Source: Eutrigla gurnardus
Taxonomy: Eukaryota > Chordata > Actinopteri > Perciformes > Triglidae
NCBI GenBank assembly: GCA_963514095.1
Contig: OY741284.1
Location: 11,568,835 to 11,632,834, forward strand
Direction of reading: 5' to 3'
DNA: 64,000 nucleotides
A program made the translations under genes and the position numbers. Of this stretch, positions 51,101 through 61,707 are shown piece by piece; position 1 is the stretch's first letter; each line of letters opens with the position of its first letter. The notes below the pieces were generated by a model. It made no database searches, was not told the origin of the DNA, and saw nothing but the letters and a program-made list of their open reading frames with translations.

Positions 51101-52150
51101 TCCCTGCTCTTCCAGGTTTACTGCCATCTCAGGTGATCAATGACCAAGTCCTTCAACCTTTACGAGGTATGTTTCTAGTTTTCCTTTTGATATACCTTAG
51201 ATTAACTCAATTTGTATTTTTGTTTTTGTCTCAGAAACATGAATCAACACAGATTGCAACCTACTTGCACATAGATCCAGTTGTCAATGCTGCTTCCTGT
51301 TTCCTAACTTCTATGATTTCAGTGTTTTTGAACCCTAGTATGCAGCAGCTGGTAGCTGCTGAATGGCATTCTCTGCGCTAACTATTAAAATAATTCATTC
51401 TAATCATGCTCTCCGCTCAGGTCTGTCTTCCCAGATGCCTGGTGTGGTATCGCCTCATGAGCTCCTGCAAAAGCTTCAGCTGGTCCAGCAGGAGCAAAGC
51501 ATGGCTCCCCATGACCCCCCTCGACTGTGTCCAGGACTGGCCCCTAGGTTCCTGGGGCCCACTCAGGGTCAGTGTGCGGGCTCAGTGGTAGGACCAGTCC
51601 CGAACCAAACCGCAGCCACAGCGGGCCAAAAGGCTGCGCTGCAGTTTCAGGTACACTCGATGAAATCCTGTCTTTTATTTGTTTCCCCTTTGTTTTAATT
51701 GTACTTTCAAGTTGCTAAAGTGTAGTAATAGAGAGTAAAGATTACTAAGTACTATTAAGGAGTCCCTGTCTATCCAGGTCATCTCCCCCCAGCGGATACC
51801 AGCCACTGTGGCCCCCAACCTGCTCCTCTCTCCCAGTGTGTTCACTCATGCAAAGTCTGGTGGTGGGTCTTCAGCCCAGGAGGGCTGCCCTGCCCCCTCA
51901 ACCCTGTCCAGACCCCCGCTGCAGGAGGAGCTCAGAGTTCTGTCCAAAGGCCAGCTTCAAGCCACACTGATGCACATGATCCAGGTAAAGAAAAATAAAA
52001 AATGAACATGGACTATATGTGCAAATAAATGTGCATGCGTCCACTAAGACGACGTTTGCTTGTGTGTTTCAGACTGACAGCTCATTCCTGGACACCATCT
52101 ATGAAGCCTACATCAGCCGCTTTGCTACTGACTCCAGCAGCAAGTACTGA
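42879..52150 (+). CDS. dcp1b: dcp1b: mRNA-decapping enzyme 1B, complete coding region, 11 exons
   Basis: Coding exons are 42879-43037, 43403-43443, 43561-43688, 49388-49454, 49660-49873, 49978-50070, 50168-50933, 51116-51166, 51421-51650, 51778-51984 and 52073-52150. All introns are GT/AG and the phases join into one open frame of 677 residues (human DCP1B is 617 from memory). DCP1 proteins activate the decapping enzyme DCP2 and scaffold P-body assembly in cytoplasmic 5'-3' mRNA decay. Exons 1-4 (residues 1 to about 132) encode the EVH1/PH-like domain with HGFTIMNRLSMEN and GIWFYDKEDC. The disordered middle carries a 16-Gly run (about 168-183), EPKEIGGSS...NPNLIKPIPVKPS, LATLFG, and His/Gln tracts around CPAIQKLM. 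SPHELLQKLQLVQQEQ and VISPQRIPAT follow. The C-terminal trimerisation segment spans exons 10-11. ITKDLDFQLQ and CPAIQKLM favour DCP1B over DCP1A. Intron 3 (5.7 kb) holds cacna1c exon 1a on the other strand. Confidence 0.96.
43403..43443 (+). CDS. dcp1b: dcp1b coding exon 2
   Basis: The 41-nt exon is preceded by a T-rich tract and AAG acceptor and encodes EKTEVEGTLFIYT plus two bases of an Arg codon (AG|A), then GTAATG. It forms beta strands of the EVH1 domain (human EKTDVEGTLFVYTR). Confidence 0.95.
43561..43688 (+). CDS. dcp1b: dcp1b coding exon 3
   Basis: This exon starts after TTTTTAG and completes the split Arg. It then encodes LASPRHGFTIMNRLSMEN, LTEPITKDLDFQLQ and HPFLLYRNAR, the conserved core of the DCP1 EVH1 fold. 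It ends with one base of a Leu codon before GTAAGG. It is the last exon before the 5.7-kb intron that carries the antisense cacna1c exon. Confidence 0.96.
44627..44668. repeat. (CA)n tract in dcp1b intron 3
   Basis: 21 perfect units. Confidence 0.95.
46268..46391 (-). CDS. cacna1c: cacna1c alternative first coding exon 1a (long N-terminus), nested in dcp1b intron 3
   Basis: The minus strand encodes 41 codons starting MLRGLFQRKP and containing EVRFKGLLVSE, then a Tyr-x-Tyr pair and a final Pro-Gly. One G of a split codon and a GTAAG donor follow (complement of 46,263-46,267). Human exon 1a (46 residues, from memory) starts MLRAF and contains EVKFKGTLVHE, a Tyr-x-Tyr pair and a final PG. About 13 of the last 24 positions are identical. 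The phase equals that of exon 1b, as needed for alternative splicing onto one exon 2. In mammals this exon gives the 'long N-terminal' cardiac form, which carries a PKC-sensitive inhibitory segment. The middle of the exon is diverged and five residues shorter than in human. It lies antisense between dcp1b exons 3 and 4. A weaker alternative is a chance ORF, but the match, donor, phase and synteny together argue against that. Confidence 0.86.
49388..49454 (+). CDS. dcp1b: dcp1b coding exon 4
   Basis: After a CTCCAG acceptor the exon completes Leu and encodes VIHGIWFYDKEDCQRIAQRM plus Lys, with two bases of the next codon before GTAAGT. The GIWFYDK block is the DCP1 signature at the end of the EVH1 domain. 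Confidence 0.95.
49660..49873 (+). CDS. dcp1b: dcp1b coding exon 5 with poly-glycine tract
   Basis: This exon encodes LTQQEQVLAQSQGGW, a Gly/Val-rich stretch, 16 consecutive Gly (49,766-49,813; mostly GGA codons), and then GVDIIQMLTKARTEYDK. The last block matches human VDILRMLIKAKDEY. It ends in phase 0 at GTAGAA. The Gly run is absent from the human protein as I recall it. Confidence 0.92.
49766..49813 (+). repeat. dcp1b: (GGA)n microsatellite within dcp1b exon 5
   Basis: 16 consecutive glycine codons (GGG, 12 or so GGA, GGT). The flanks show the related GGTGGAGTACTC units from which it probably grew. Confidence 0.95.
49978..50070 (+). CDS. dcp1b: dcp1b coding exon 6
   Basis: The exon encodes SSTEPKEIGGSSVLHGNPNL and then IKPIPVKPSTQ, phase 0 at both ends, and is followed by GTAAAA. 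It matches human SEPKKITSSSAIYDNPNLIKPIPVKPS nearly residue for residue. The acceptor is the AG of ATGAAG at 49,976-49,977, after a pyrimidine-rich stretch. Confidence 0.93.
50168..50933 (+). CDS. dcp1b: dcp1b coding exon 7 (large, disordered, His/Gln-rich)
   Basis: This 766-nt exon follows CATCCAG. It contains PKPLSLATLFGTQ (human LSLTALFGKQ), PVARSLKYDD (human VVRSLSYEE), a His4/Gln and Asn/Gln/His run (about 50,464-50,516), CPAIQKLM (identical in human), ENRLCDNG and a second His-rich run (about 50,635-50,700). It ends at G|GTGGGA in phase 1. Reading on past the donor gives about 110 nt of open frame, so an intron-retention form ending near 51,046 is possible. Confidence 0.93.
51116..51166 (+). 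CDS. dcp1b: dcp1b coding exon 8
   Basis: This short 51-nt exon lies between CTTCCAG and GTATGT and encodes GLLPSQVINDQVLQPLR with a split Gly at each end. Its length is divisible by three and its phase matches its neighbours, so skipping it would keep the frame. That makes it a candidate cassette exon. No clear human counterpart is recalled. Confidence 0.78.
51421..51650 (+). CDS. dcp1b: dcp1b coding exon 9
   Basis: After CCGCTCAG the exon encodes LSSQMPGVVSPHELLQKLQL and VQQEQSMAP, then a Pro/Gly-rich linker ending AALQFQ, phase 0 at GTACAC. Human DCP1B has SSGVISPQELLKKLQIVQQEQ at this place, a short-helix motif of the C-terminal half. Confidence 0.94.
51778..51984 (+). CDS. dcp1b: dcp1b coding exon 10
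   Basis: This exon encodes VISPQRIPATVAPNLLLSPS and VF (human VISPQRIPATAAPSLLMSPMVF), a variable linker, then LSKGQLQATLMHMIQ, the first half of the C-terminal trimerisation helix region. Phase 0 at both ends; donor GTAAAG. Confidence 0.95.
52073..52150 (+). CDS. dcp1b: dcp1b terminal coding exon 11
   Basis: After GTTTCAG the exon encodes TDSSFLDTIYEAYISRFATD and SSSKY, then TGA at 52,148-52,150. The FLDTIYEAY block matches human NFLNIIYEAYL and completes the trimerisation domain used by metazoan DCP1 for complex assembly. Confidence 0.96.
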   Translation, partial: TDSSFLDTIYEAYISRFATDSSSKY

Positions 52151-52710
52151 TGACTCTTCACACCTTCAGTCTATACATACACCCTGTCTGGAGCAGCGCG
52201 GCTCACACTTCTACACCTAACATGGATGTAGCACTTTCTCCTCTGAAGCAGATTACACACACACACACTCACCGTTTCTCCTCTGCAGCATTTAGCAGGT
52301 CAACCTGACTCTCTTTGCTTAAAACCAACAAAAAAGCAGTTATGTGTTAACATATATAAAAAAAAAAACATTTTTTCATCCTGTTACTAAATCAGAAAAA
52401 AAATCTTCTCTCAATCTAAGGACCTATTTTTTGGCATAAATGTGGTTTAACAACAGTCGTGATATAAATTGTAGTTAAGGGGAAATGCAGTCTATACCAT
52501 AGTTTATTGTCCCTGAAGACAACATGCTGCCACCTCACTGTTTTTCCAAGGTATTTTAATTTAATAGTTCCATGCACTATTTTTTTTCACCACCAAATGT
52601 AGCAAAAATGTTATTTTAATCTGTTTTTAATTTTTTGTTATACTGCATAGTTTTAATTCCAACACCAGCCAGCCTTCTGCACTTTGAATAAACAAGTCTT
52701 CCTAGTCTAG
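52151..52710 (+). other. dcp1b: dcp1b 3' UTR (minimum extent)
   Basis: AT-rich sequence after the dcp1b stop with a short CA run (52,256-52,269) and several T/A runs. It runs to about 20 nt past the AATAAA at 52,687. A longer form is possible because further AATAAA-type sequences occur downstream (for example near 53,331). Confidence 0.6.
52687..52692 (+). terminator. dcp1b: dcp1b polyadenylation signal AATAAA
   Basis: Canonical AATAAA 537 nt after the stop codon, in the context CTTTGAATAAACAAG. It is the first good hexamer downstream of the coding region. Confidence 0.6.
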
Positions 52711-54895
52711 GGACTAGTGCTGAGCAATATACTCAAACTGACTTGAAACTGGCTCTGCTTCAATTGAATAGTTTTTTTTTTTTTCTGTACATCTGGAAAC
52801 GTAGCTATGTTTAAATGTTATCAGAATGTGTTGGATTTTGATTTAGAATTATTTTCAATTAACTTCTTGCAAGCTAACTTTCTAAAGGAACATTAGGTGA
52901 GCATATATGAGAAGGGCTGTCACAATTTCTATTCTGAATCTAATCTTAAATCGACATTGTGACTAAATCAAAATCGCGACACCCCTTTAAACGATTTACT
53001 ATACAAAAAATTTTAGTTATTAAAAGGTTACCTTGCCTTTTCAGCATACTCTAGCTGTGATAAATATCTGCATTGGTGTTTTAGTTACTGTAACTGTGTC
53101 TGACTTTAAAGTAACAAGGAAAGTACAGGAGATCGTTAACTTGCACTACCTCACAGAGAGCTCGTTCGGAGGTGTACCTGTGGTTTTACTTGGTGGCAGA
53201 TCGTTAGTTCTGTGATTTTGACGGTTTTCAAGATTGGATAATCCAGTCAGGGTTTTAATTTCAGTTGAACATAAGCAGAAGAACAATGACACTTTTAAAT
53301 ATCACTCGAGTTGTGTATTCCCCTCAGGAATAATAAAATGTTTTATTGATCAAACGCTTTGCCATTGATGGTAAATCCAGTTAAATAAATGATTGTTTAA
53401 ATGGAGATTCAAAGCAATAAAAAGCAGCAAAGAAGGTTTATAAATACATCTGATAATAAGTCACAAGTATAGTAGAAAATATAATAGAAAACACATTTCC
53501 ACGATACTTTTATGCTACATGTACTGTATAAAGTGTCAACCAACCAAAACAATTTTCCCACTGTGTTACTCCGTTCCTCACAGAGAAGTCTCAGTCAATA
53601 AAAATGGGTAATTTCATCAGGGTTCGGGTTTCCAGTTTGTGTTTAGCTCCCGTGCTAATCTGATATACAGCTAACCAGTAGCTACCGGAGAGTACACAAA
53701 CGGCAGCAGCAAAAAAAATAAAATAGTGTAAAAATACCTTTCAGAAAAAAGAGAATATTTTTTCTATTTTTGTACTCAAGCAAAATGTATTGTTCTCATA
53801 GTACACATAACCAGCATGGTGCAATTAAATGTACAACTAATAGAAGTAAAGATTAATTCCTGTATATCATATCGACAGTTATTTGTCAGATGCCGTTTTG
53901 TTCTTTTAATTCCTCTGTATTTATTTTTCAACGTTGCCATTTAAAATAATACGAAACATCGGAATAGCAATGGAAACATTTTTACACAAGTTTGATTTCT
54001 TTTTTGTCGGGAATGTTTTGCTCTTACATAAACTGGAATATATTTTAATTGGATATTAAATGTTCTCAAACTGCCTCTGTTGTTGGTTGCCGTCTCTTTT
54101 TGTCGTGTCAACGGATCTGCTATGAGATGTTATGGTGATTATTATTATTATTCATCATCGATCCAGCCCTCGTGTAACACTAATCGCGGTAAAGATACAC
54201 TTGTTATTGCTTAAATGTCACATCGTTGCTTTCTTTTGCCACAATCAATAGTGTAACATAACGTCTACAGTGATTAATCAGCTTTTGTTTTTTACACACC
54301 CAGCAGTATTGACGGACTTTGCCCAAATAACCCTAAAAGACTTTATACAACATCAGGTATTTTTACTCCAATATTTAATTGCTCCCTGTGTTTGTTGCGC
54401 TTAACTGAGCAACGGGTCGATCCATAAGTTGCTGACACGATGATGATGATAATATGACTGAGCAGGGAAGTTGTCATTCGAATATAGAGGAGAGAGCAGG
54501 TGACCCAGCAGCCTTAGAGCTTGACATAGATAATTCAGTGTGAAATTCCACTCAAGCTTAGCTAACGTAAAGATCAACATTTACTCATTGATGTGTTTTC
54601 AGGACGCTTCGTTTTTATTCGCTGTGCAACAACGGCTCTAATTGGCTCTGAGTAAATTATCTGAAAACGAATCACACACAAATAACCGACTGACTCATCG
54701 ACAGCCTGATTGACTGGTTCATATAAGTGATGAAGTCATCAGCTGGTCTCTCATGGAGACCTTAGACTCCCTGCACGATGGGGATAATGACCTGTCACTC
54801 AGCGTTTACCCATGTAAAACAGGCATGCAGTGCATTTCTCAAAAGGAATACAGTGAGGAGGTTTGAATCCAACAATCGTCTCTGCCCTCCCTGCC

Positions 54896-55260
54896 TTTTA
54901 GGCAAGGCAACTTTATTTGTATAGCACATTTCATACACAAGGCAGACTCAAAGTGCTTCACATCATACAACAAAAAATAGAAGAATTAAAACAAAATAAA
55001 AGGCAAAATTAAAAATGCATTACAGAAAGAAAAGGAGAATAAAAACATATTTGCAATAATTAAAAACAGTGCAGACATTAAAAGATTTAGCAGAAAGCTA
55101 TGGCGAACATAAACGTTTTCAGTCTAGTTTTAAAAGTGGTCAGAGTTGGGGCAAGTCTTACATCTTCAGGAAGTTTATTCCAGCCATTTGTTGCATAGTG
55201 ACTAAATGATCCCGTGATTGTTGTTTACTCTGGGAATCACTAACAGATTGGTTTTAGAGA
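54896..55260 (+). repeat. teleost interspersed repeat
   Basis: Begins 'ggcaaggcaactttatttgtatagcacatttcatacacaaggcagactcaaagtgcttcacat', the hallmark start of a very widespread fish repeat. It continues through 'aaaagtggtcagagttggggcaagtcttacatcttcaggaagtttattccagccatttgttgcatag', also typical. Its family name is not asserted. The right limit is approximate. Confidence 0.7.
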
Positions 55261-55592
55261 TTTTAGAGTTTCATGCGACATTCTTTTACCAGTCCATTAG
55301 TACTAATTAGTGTATTTGGTGCCCTAATAACTGATAGGAAATGCAGTGTTAAGTGATCAGAGTCACAATTAATCTGCTGCCTTCTTTTATTTTTTAACAC
55401 ACCGGAGGAATTTGACTCCCTCTCCCTTCCTTCCTGCTTCCTCTCCCCAATCAACAGCGGTGTCTCACGTGGTGATTAACGTCAGCATTTACACTAGCAG
55501 ACACCATATCCACAACCAGAACCAGCTACGTCATATACAAAATGCTAAATAACATCGTATTAGGAGTGTTATAGTACGTTTATAATGTTTGG

Positions 55593-55594
<2 letters not shown>

Positions 55595-55680
<86 letters not shown>
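55595..55680. repeat. (CA)n tract
   Basis: 43 perfect units, inverted relative to the TG run at 55,745-55,840. Confidence 0.95.
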
Positions 55681-55682
<2 letters not shown>

Positions 55683-55740
55683 ATGTTCCAGACCGTTGGT
55701 TTAGCTGATGGAGCTAAAACTAAGGGCTGACTATTACTAA

Positions 55741-55840
<100 letters not shown>

Positions 55841-56637
55841 CGTACATACCCGGAGAGGCGGGGTCTTCAGTTTGTCCAAACCACTTTTGGAGCCACTGTG
55901 TTCTCAGATGGAGGATGTCATCCGCATGAACTGGTTTGGTTTTGGAAGCCCGAGAGTTGATGAATGGGACAAAAACTGATTTGTAGAGTAATAATGTAAC
56001 TGTTTATGCGTTTATGGTTTAAAGGGCTTTTAATCTTTGTTCATATTCAAAAGAGTTGTCCTGCATTCAAACCGTATTTGAAGAAACATTCTTCGTGGTG
56101 TTTTTTTTGCAGTCGAATACACTCAACAAGAGTTGGAACTGTTATTAACCTCCACAGGAGCGCAGGTGAGTGATGCTGCAGTGTTTGATCTCCTCATTTT
56201 AGTTCTGATTATTAAAATTTTATTTGCCGGTTTTTGAGAGAATTTCTGCAAAACTATGTTGTTGCATAAACTTGCTCACAAGTGTTCGGTTTATGGCAAA
56301 GGATTTTTTTACAAAGTGTCTTTGTGTGTGTTGCTGTAGTCTCACAATAACTTAAGAAGTTTGGCCATGATACTCCTTCATCTACTGATAGAGAAATCAT
56401 TTCACCCATGTAGGGAGTGGGTGGGGGGGGGACTCATCATCATCATCATCAGTGATCCGGGTCAGTGGGGGAGGAATCCCACAGCTGTTATATGTAGTTT
56501 GTGCATGTCTGTGTGTATGTGTGTGTGCTTGTGTCACTCTCTTAACCTTTCATGTTATTAATCCGACTGCATTTCTGTATGTCACAGATTGTTTCACTGC
56601 ATTTTATGTCCATAACAGCATGAGCAGATGTTTTTTG

Positions 56638-56761
<124 letters not shown>

Positions 56762-57313
56762 ACATACATGTGAAGCAATAAGAGTCCACTAGGTGTCTCA
56801 CTGCGTTTATGTTATAAGATTGTCAGTCAAGTGCATCTTCCTCCTCAAATTGCGACTCCCTTCTCCCTAACATCCTCCCATTTATTATCCTCTTTTCCCT
56901 TCTTTTCACCTCCTTGCTTCTCTTCTCTTCCCTCTCTCTCTCTCTTTCACCCCCTCTTCCCCCATGACAGATGACTTTGCTTAATTCTCCCCACTGCCAC
57001 CTTTTCTTTCACCCGTTCTCTTTATCGTGGGGGGGGAAACGGCCACACAGAGCAAGATTAAACCCAAAACAAACAAAGAAGTCAGAGAAATGGAGAGAAG
57101 AAAGGGGAGATGGCAGGTCCTCAGTGAGAAAGATTACAGGAAAGAGAGGGAGAGAAGCACAACTAAAAGCAGGACTAGAGCGCCCAGTAGGTCAAAGAGC
57201 GTTAGCGAGAAAAGATGAGGGCAAGAGAGCGAGATAGGGTTTGTGTCAATGTGTGTGTGAGAGAGAGAGAGAGAGCGAGAGGGATGGAGAGAGGAATGGA
57301 GGGAGGAGGGGTT

Positions 57314-57340
57314 TAATCCCTGCCTGGATTATGGTATAAA
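57314..57340 (+). promoter_or_regulatory. cacna2d4: candidate cacna2d4 core promoter: paired OTX/CRX-type sites plus TATA-like box
   Basis: TAATCC (57,314-57,319) and its inverted form GGATTA (57,326-57,331) lie just before TATAAA (57,335-57,340). TAATCC/GGATTA is the recognition core of the K50 homeoproteins OTX2/CRX, which drive photoreceptor genes. In mammals CACNA2D4 is a retinal gene (cone dystrophy when mutated). The site is 1.1 kb before the coding start, so a 5' UTR intron or a long leader would be required. The motifs are seen; their use as the cacna2d4 promoter is inference. Confidence 0.35.
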
Positions 57341-58426
57341 CTAGTCCCGCAGAGCAGGAAGCGATACGCTGAGGAGAGAGAAAGTCCCACTATCCCTCCA
57401 TCCATCACTCAATCCTTTTTCCTCGTAGCGTGGTCGTGTCCCAGTGCTGCGTGCGCCGTCAGCAGAAAAGGACGTCTTTTGGGAATAATGTGCCCGCGTC
57501 CTGCTTGGGAATACCTCGCTGTGAAGGGACCGGAACACGGACTGGATTTGGGCGGAAGACAGAAGTTTCCGTGACGACCCAAGTCTTTAATGACTCTCCC
57601 ATTTTTTTCCCCCCTCTCAGCATCCCGCGGGTTGAACCGGAGGGGGAGCACGGAGGAGCGGAGTGGATGATGGGAGCATTAGAAATAGAATTAAGAGGCT
57701 CAGAGAGGGAGGCGTAAGGAACATGGCGAGACTCCGTTGTGACTCCTGGTGTGCAGACGTGACCTTTGACACCGGAGACGAGAGCTTTCGAGACTCTATT
57801 GTGTGCCGGGGGAACCAGCTGAGCTGACATCAAATCATCAATCAGACACCTTGTTTTTTTTTTTAAATCGTTAGTCATATTTGAACTTTCTTTGCAGACC
57901 CACATGTCAAACTGAGCCTTAAGTCCGCGACCGCTTTGAGGATGACATGCGTTCTCCGTTTGTTGGAGCTTTTATGGATGCTTTTGCTTTTCCTGAGCAC
58001 CGTCACTGATTCTCCACATGTCACCGTGGGTCCTTGTGTGTTATAGACCGCTCGCTTACAAAGTCTGCATCTCTTCACGTCTCTCTCAGGATTTGCACTT
58101 TGCGTGAATGTCTTTCAAACTGTGGATTGGATTGGATCTTTACATTTTCGTGACAATTACTTTACCAGGCAAGTTGACAAAAAAGTGTGTCATAGATTTC
58201 CCCTGTAATTAAAAAACTTTACTGTATGAGTGTTATTCGCTCTCACCGCTATCGTAGCCACAAAAAAGTTCCTAAACTCACCACACTTCACCTACCCATG
58301 AACCCAACAACTTCCTTCCTTTTTTTTTGCGTTTGCACTCTGAACTAAGCACTCCTAATCTCACTTTGCGCTGTCCTTAATTTAATCCGTCTCTCTTGGG
58401 GTCAGTGTGCAACAGTTGCTGGACTG
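57341..58426 (+). other. cacna2d4: presumed cacna2d4 5' UTR / upstream region
   Basis: 1.1 kb with no convincing coding exon, moderately CpG-containing (57,420-57,660). A pyrimidine stretch with an AG (58,386-58,404, ending GGGGTCAG) sits just before the coding ATG and could be the acceptor of a 5' UTR intron. Overlapping open frames here (for example 57,430-57,717 and the minus-strand frame 57,459-57,905) match no known protein. Confidence 0.35.
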
Positions 58427-58605
58427 ATGCAGCCCGCGGCAGCTGTAGGGATGAAACGCTGGAGCCGGGGAAACGCTGGGAATGCCAGTAAATCGGACAG
58501 AAGTGGGCCGTGCGGGGGGAGGCCGATGATGCTGCTGCTGTGGATTATCCTCTCCAGCTCGCTGTGCCTGATGGTCGACGCCCAGATGAAGCTCTCACCG
58601 GAAAC
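58427..58605 (+). CDS. cacna2d4: cacna2d4 coding exon 1 (signal peptide exon)
   Basis: This exon encodes the N-terminus of the alpha-2/delta-4 auxiliary subunit of voltage-gated calcium channels, an extracellular, membrane-anchored glycoprotein that promotes channel trafficking. From the first ATG it reads 59 codons plus two bases: a basic, Gly-rich head (about 33 residues), a hydrophobic core MMLLLWIILSSSLCLM with a likely signal-peptidase site after VDA, then QMKLSPE and a split Thr before GTGAGT. Human CACNA2D4 has the same layout, with a long head, a Leu-rich core and a mature start ending IPLET at the exon border. Downstream ATGs (codons 9, 34, 35) could also be the start. The paralogue cacna2d3 cannot be excluded from this exon alone, but the neighbours dcp1b and cacna1c indicate cacna2d4. 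Confidence 0.85.
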
Positions 58606-59836
58606 GTGAGTACAGTTGCACTAGAAAACCCTGACTTTTTGGCCCCAAAGGGCCGAACCATTTCAGTCACATCTTCTGTTGTAAAAGCTATAAAAAGTAA
58701 AGTATTAGTATCGCATAGATTTGTACGCAATCATTCCAAGGATCCTTTCTGTATTATATTCACCCGTGTAGGCTGCTATGATTGCTTTCCACTTACATCG
58801 TGCCACAGTGTGCTGCCGTTTAGCAGTAATTCAGGTGACTATTGCTTAATTAGGACATTACAACTACCACAACTGTTGTGGCCCCCTGTGGACCCCGTGC
58901 CAGGTCCACATGCAGCGTTGTCCTCTGTGAAGCCACGCGTGAGATGGATGAGTCAATAGTGTTCTTTCTGTTTTTGGCTGTTCGCTCCACGTCGATACAT
59001 ACGGGCCATATGGGCCGAAGCTCACTGCCAAACTATCCTACAGCCTCTCTACAGCTACAGCCAAGCATATTGAAGATGACGTTAACATTTGGCTAGTGAT
59101 GACATAAAACAATGAAGCTGCTAAGCTCCTCCTTGCAAGAGTATGCAAGGTGTGAAAATGTACCCAACTGAAAATCCAAGCCCACAAGCTCCAAAAGTTG
59201 CCGAATCCACAGCAACACTGATAACCCATCCTTTTCATGAATTTCAATAAATATTTGTCAAATACATTGCTGAGCCTGGCTTTAAGGAAACCCTCACAGA
59301 GCTGCTCACATGGCTGGAGACTCTGTCCTGTTCATATATTTCACATATTTCATATAATGTGCTTTTTGTTCCACTTAGATCGTTATTGGCAACAAAAACT
59401 CCACACTTTTGATTTATTTACTTAGTAATATAACCCCTCTTCAGTGTCTTTGTTTATATGAAATGTAACATGAATTCCTAAAACCATATCTTTTAAAATG
59501 CTCGTGTTCTAGCTTGGGTAAGTGGAAATAGGTTTCACTGTAAAAAGAAAACCGTGCCCATCAAAAGGGATTAAATTGCCCAAATCCAAAGATGGCTCCT
59601 ACACAAGGGACTCCTAATGCCAAATTTTATTTTATTTTCACACCAGTGTCTGCTTTGTAAGAGAAGTGGTCAGTTTTTCTCTCTCTCGCTTCTCCTTCTG
59701 GGAATAAAACGCTGTGTTTGTTTGTTCGTTCTCCAGAAGCCAGACGAAGCTCTTTTTCATGAACAGCTTTGAAACCTCCTGCTGACTAGAAACACCAACA
59801 GATCGATACGGTGCTGTCAGTCCACAATAGCCTATT

Positions 59837-59932
<96 letters not shown>

Positions 59933-61707
59933 AAGTGGAAGTGGTTGAGAGAGACAGAAAAACTCAGGTAAACAACAACATTTTGTCACTGACTGGATGA
60001 TGTTCCAGCAAATTCTGGGTTTGTATGTACAATCATGAAAGCAAATTTTGATTGTACAGTTTTGGTATATAGATAGTGTGTGTGTGAGTTTTGTCCTTCA
60101 GAGAGTGTGTGCTGCGTGACTGCAGGCTGCTGTGACAAGAGGGATTAAAGCTCCGGGGACAGCAGAGTTCAGCGGGCCAACGTAGGTCACTGAGCCCAAA
60201 ATGCTTCACTCAGCCTGGGGAAGATTTGGCAGCAGGGCCCCCCCCCGGCTCTGGAAGTCAGCAGGCTATGACCGGGACATTACAGGCCGGGAAGGTCAAG
60301 TCTTTAGCCTCTGAGGGAAAATTGCTCTGCTACCAGGAAGAAAGTCAGTGAGACGTCAACAGCAATGACACATTTAAGCGACAACTCTTTTTTTTTTATA
60401 CCCCTAGAAAAAGCCTGTGGGGGAGCCTTTACCATAACCATGGAGTTACTTACTGTGCTGTATTTGGTCCATGTTAGACAATATTAATATGTCATGATTA
60501 TCCCATGCCAAAAATAATTAAGTAATAATCAAAATATATAAAACGTACTGGAATAACTTTACCTGACATTTTGTTCACTGCGATCAACTTGGTTGTGTTT
60601 TTCTATCGAGATCTGTCGTTAAAATCATTCCATCCCATATTCCACCTAAGTTTAGCCTGAGGCTTTGTCCTAATCTGGCCTTGCTCGGCCGGTGCTGTGG
60701 TATCGTATCCCACGGCAACATTGCTGTTGCAGCAAAAAAGAGGCACCGCAGGGAGTCTAAATATATAAATTCCTTATGAATCTGTCAAAACATTTTCTAG
60801 ATCTTAAAACAGTTGATACAACTACTTTGAAAGCAACAGACAAGACACTCTTTTTCCTGAACAATATTCTGAGACACGTGGACCTAACACCTTTACATTT
60901 TCAGTCTTCATATTAAGAATGAACCCGCGCTCAAAACAACAAGTCACCAAAGTCCTTCCAGGGCGGAGACTGGCCGGTTAGATCGCCCGCTAACCAGCAG
61001 CGAGCTGGCTGACTCCCCATAGGTTGAGCCATCTGTCACATCCTGTCTCCTCTCTAACCCCTATTACCTTTCCTTGGCTGCATTCACATAAAGGATTTGT
61101 AGAATTACTGCATGTTATTGAGCACAGAGTAACCTGTTGACCCGGCAGACTGTCTGTCACCTTAACTGTAATCTGTTTTAATCTATTATTGGTGAATGCA
61201 GGATAACCTCTTATCGTGATTGACTGCAGACTTCACTTAAGGACAATCTTATTAGCCCTTTTTGAAATCATTTGTCCAGAAGGTGATTTAGATACCGGCC
61301 TTATCTTTTCACAAAGCTGTTCAAATATGATTCCCTCTCTCAGATCTTAAACACAATGAGTTATTGCTAATGGAGATGATTGTGACTTTTACCTCAGAGT
61401 GCATTAATTCAGGCTGCTGCAACGTATCCTAACTATTCATAATATATAGAGGTGACAGCTCTAATTCTACCAGTCGATGATGAACACATTTATTTGCCAA
61501 CATGTCAGAATAATAAGCAAGACTTTCTCAGTCAGAACTAATGATATTATAAAGGACAACAGATCATTTGTTGACGCTTTATCACTTCTAAGCAAGTACA
61601 TTTTGAGGGTTGCCACGATGGGGAAAAATACCTTCGCCTGATTGGACCGTATGGCCTCTTTCATTTAGACGAGGTTTGCATTCATGGTTCATTTTCTGTG
61701 TGTCCAG
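58606..61707 (+). other. cacna2d4: cacna2d4 intron 1
   Basis: 3.1 kb GT/AG intron with a 91-bp TG tract (59,841-59,931), a small C run near 60,240 and otherwise unremarkable sequence. Small open frames at 58,878-59,425 show no recognisable protein. Confidence 0.85.
59841..59931. repeat. (GT)n tract in cacna2d4 intron 1
   Basis: About 45 perfect units. Confidence 0.95.

Noticed and set aside
42879..52150. Identification as dcp1a rather than dcp1b
   Set aside because: MNRLSMENLTEPITKDLDFQ, CPAIQKLM, VISPQRIPAT and the cacna1c/cacna2d4 neighbours all follow DCP1B. Human DCP1A differs at these places.
52715..52990. Phrases such as 'gtgctgagcaatat' and 'agggctgtcacaat' resembling fish repeat starts
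   Set aside because: The matches are too short and diverged to delimit an element.
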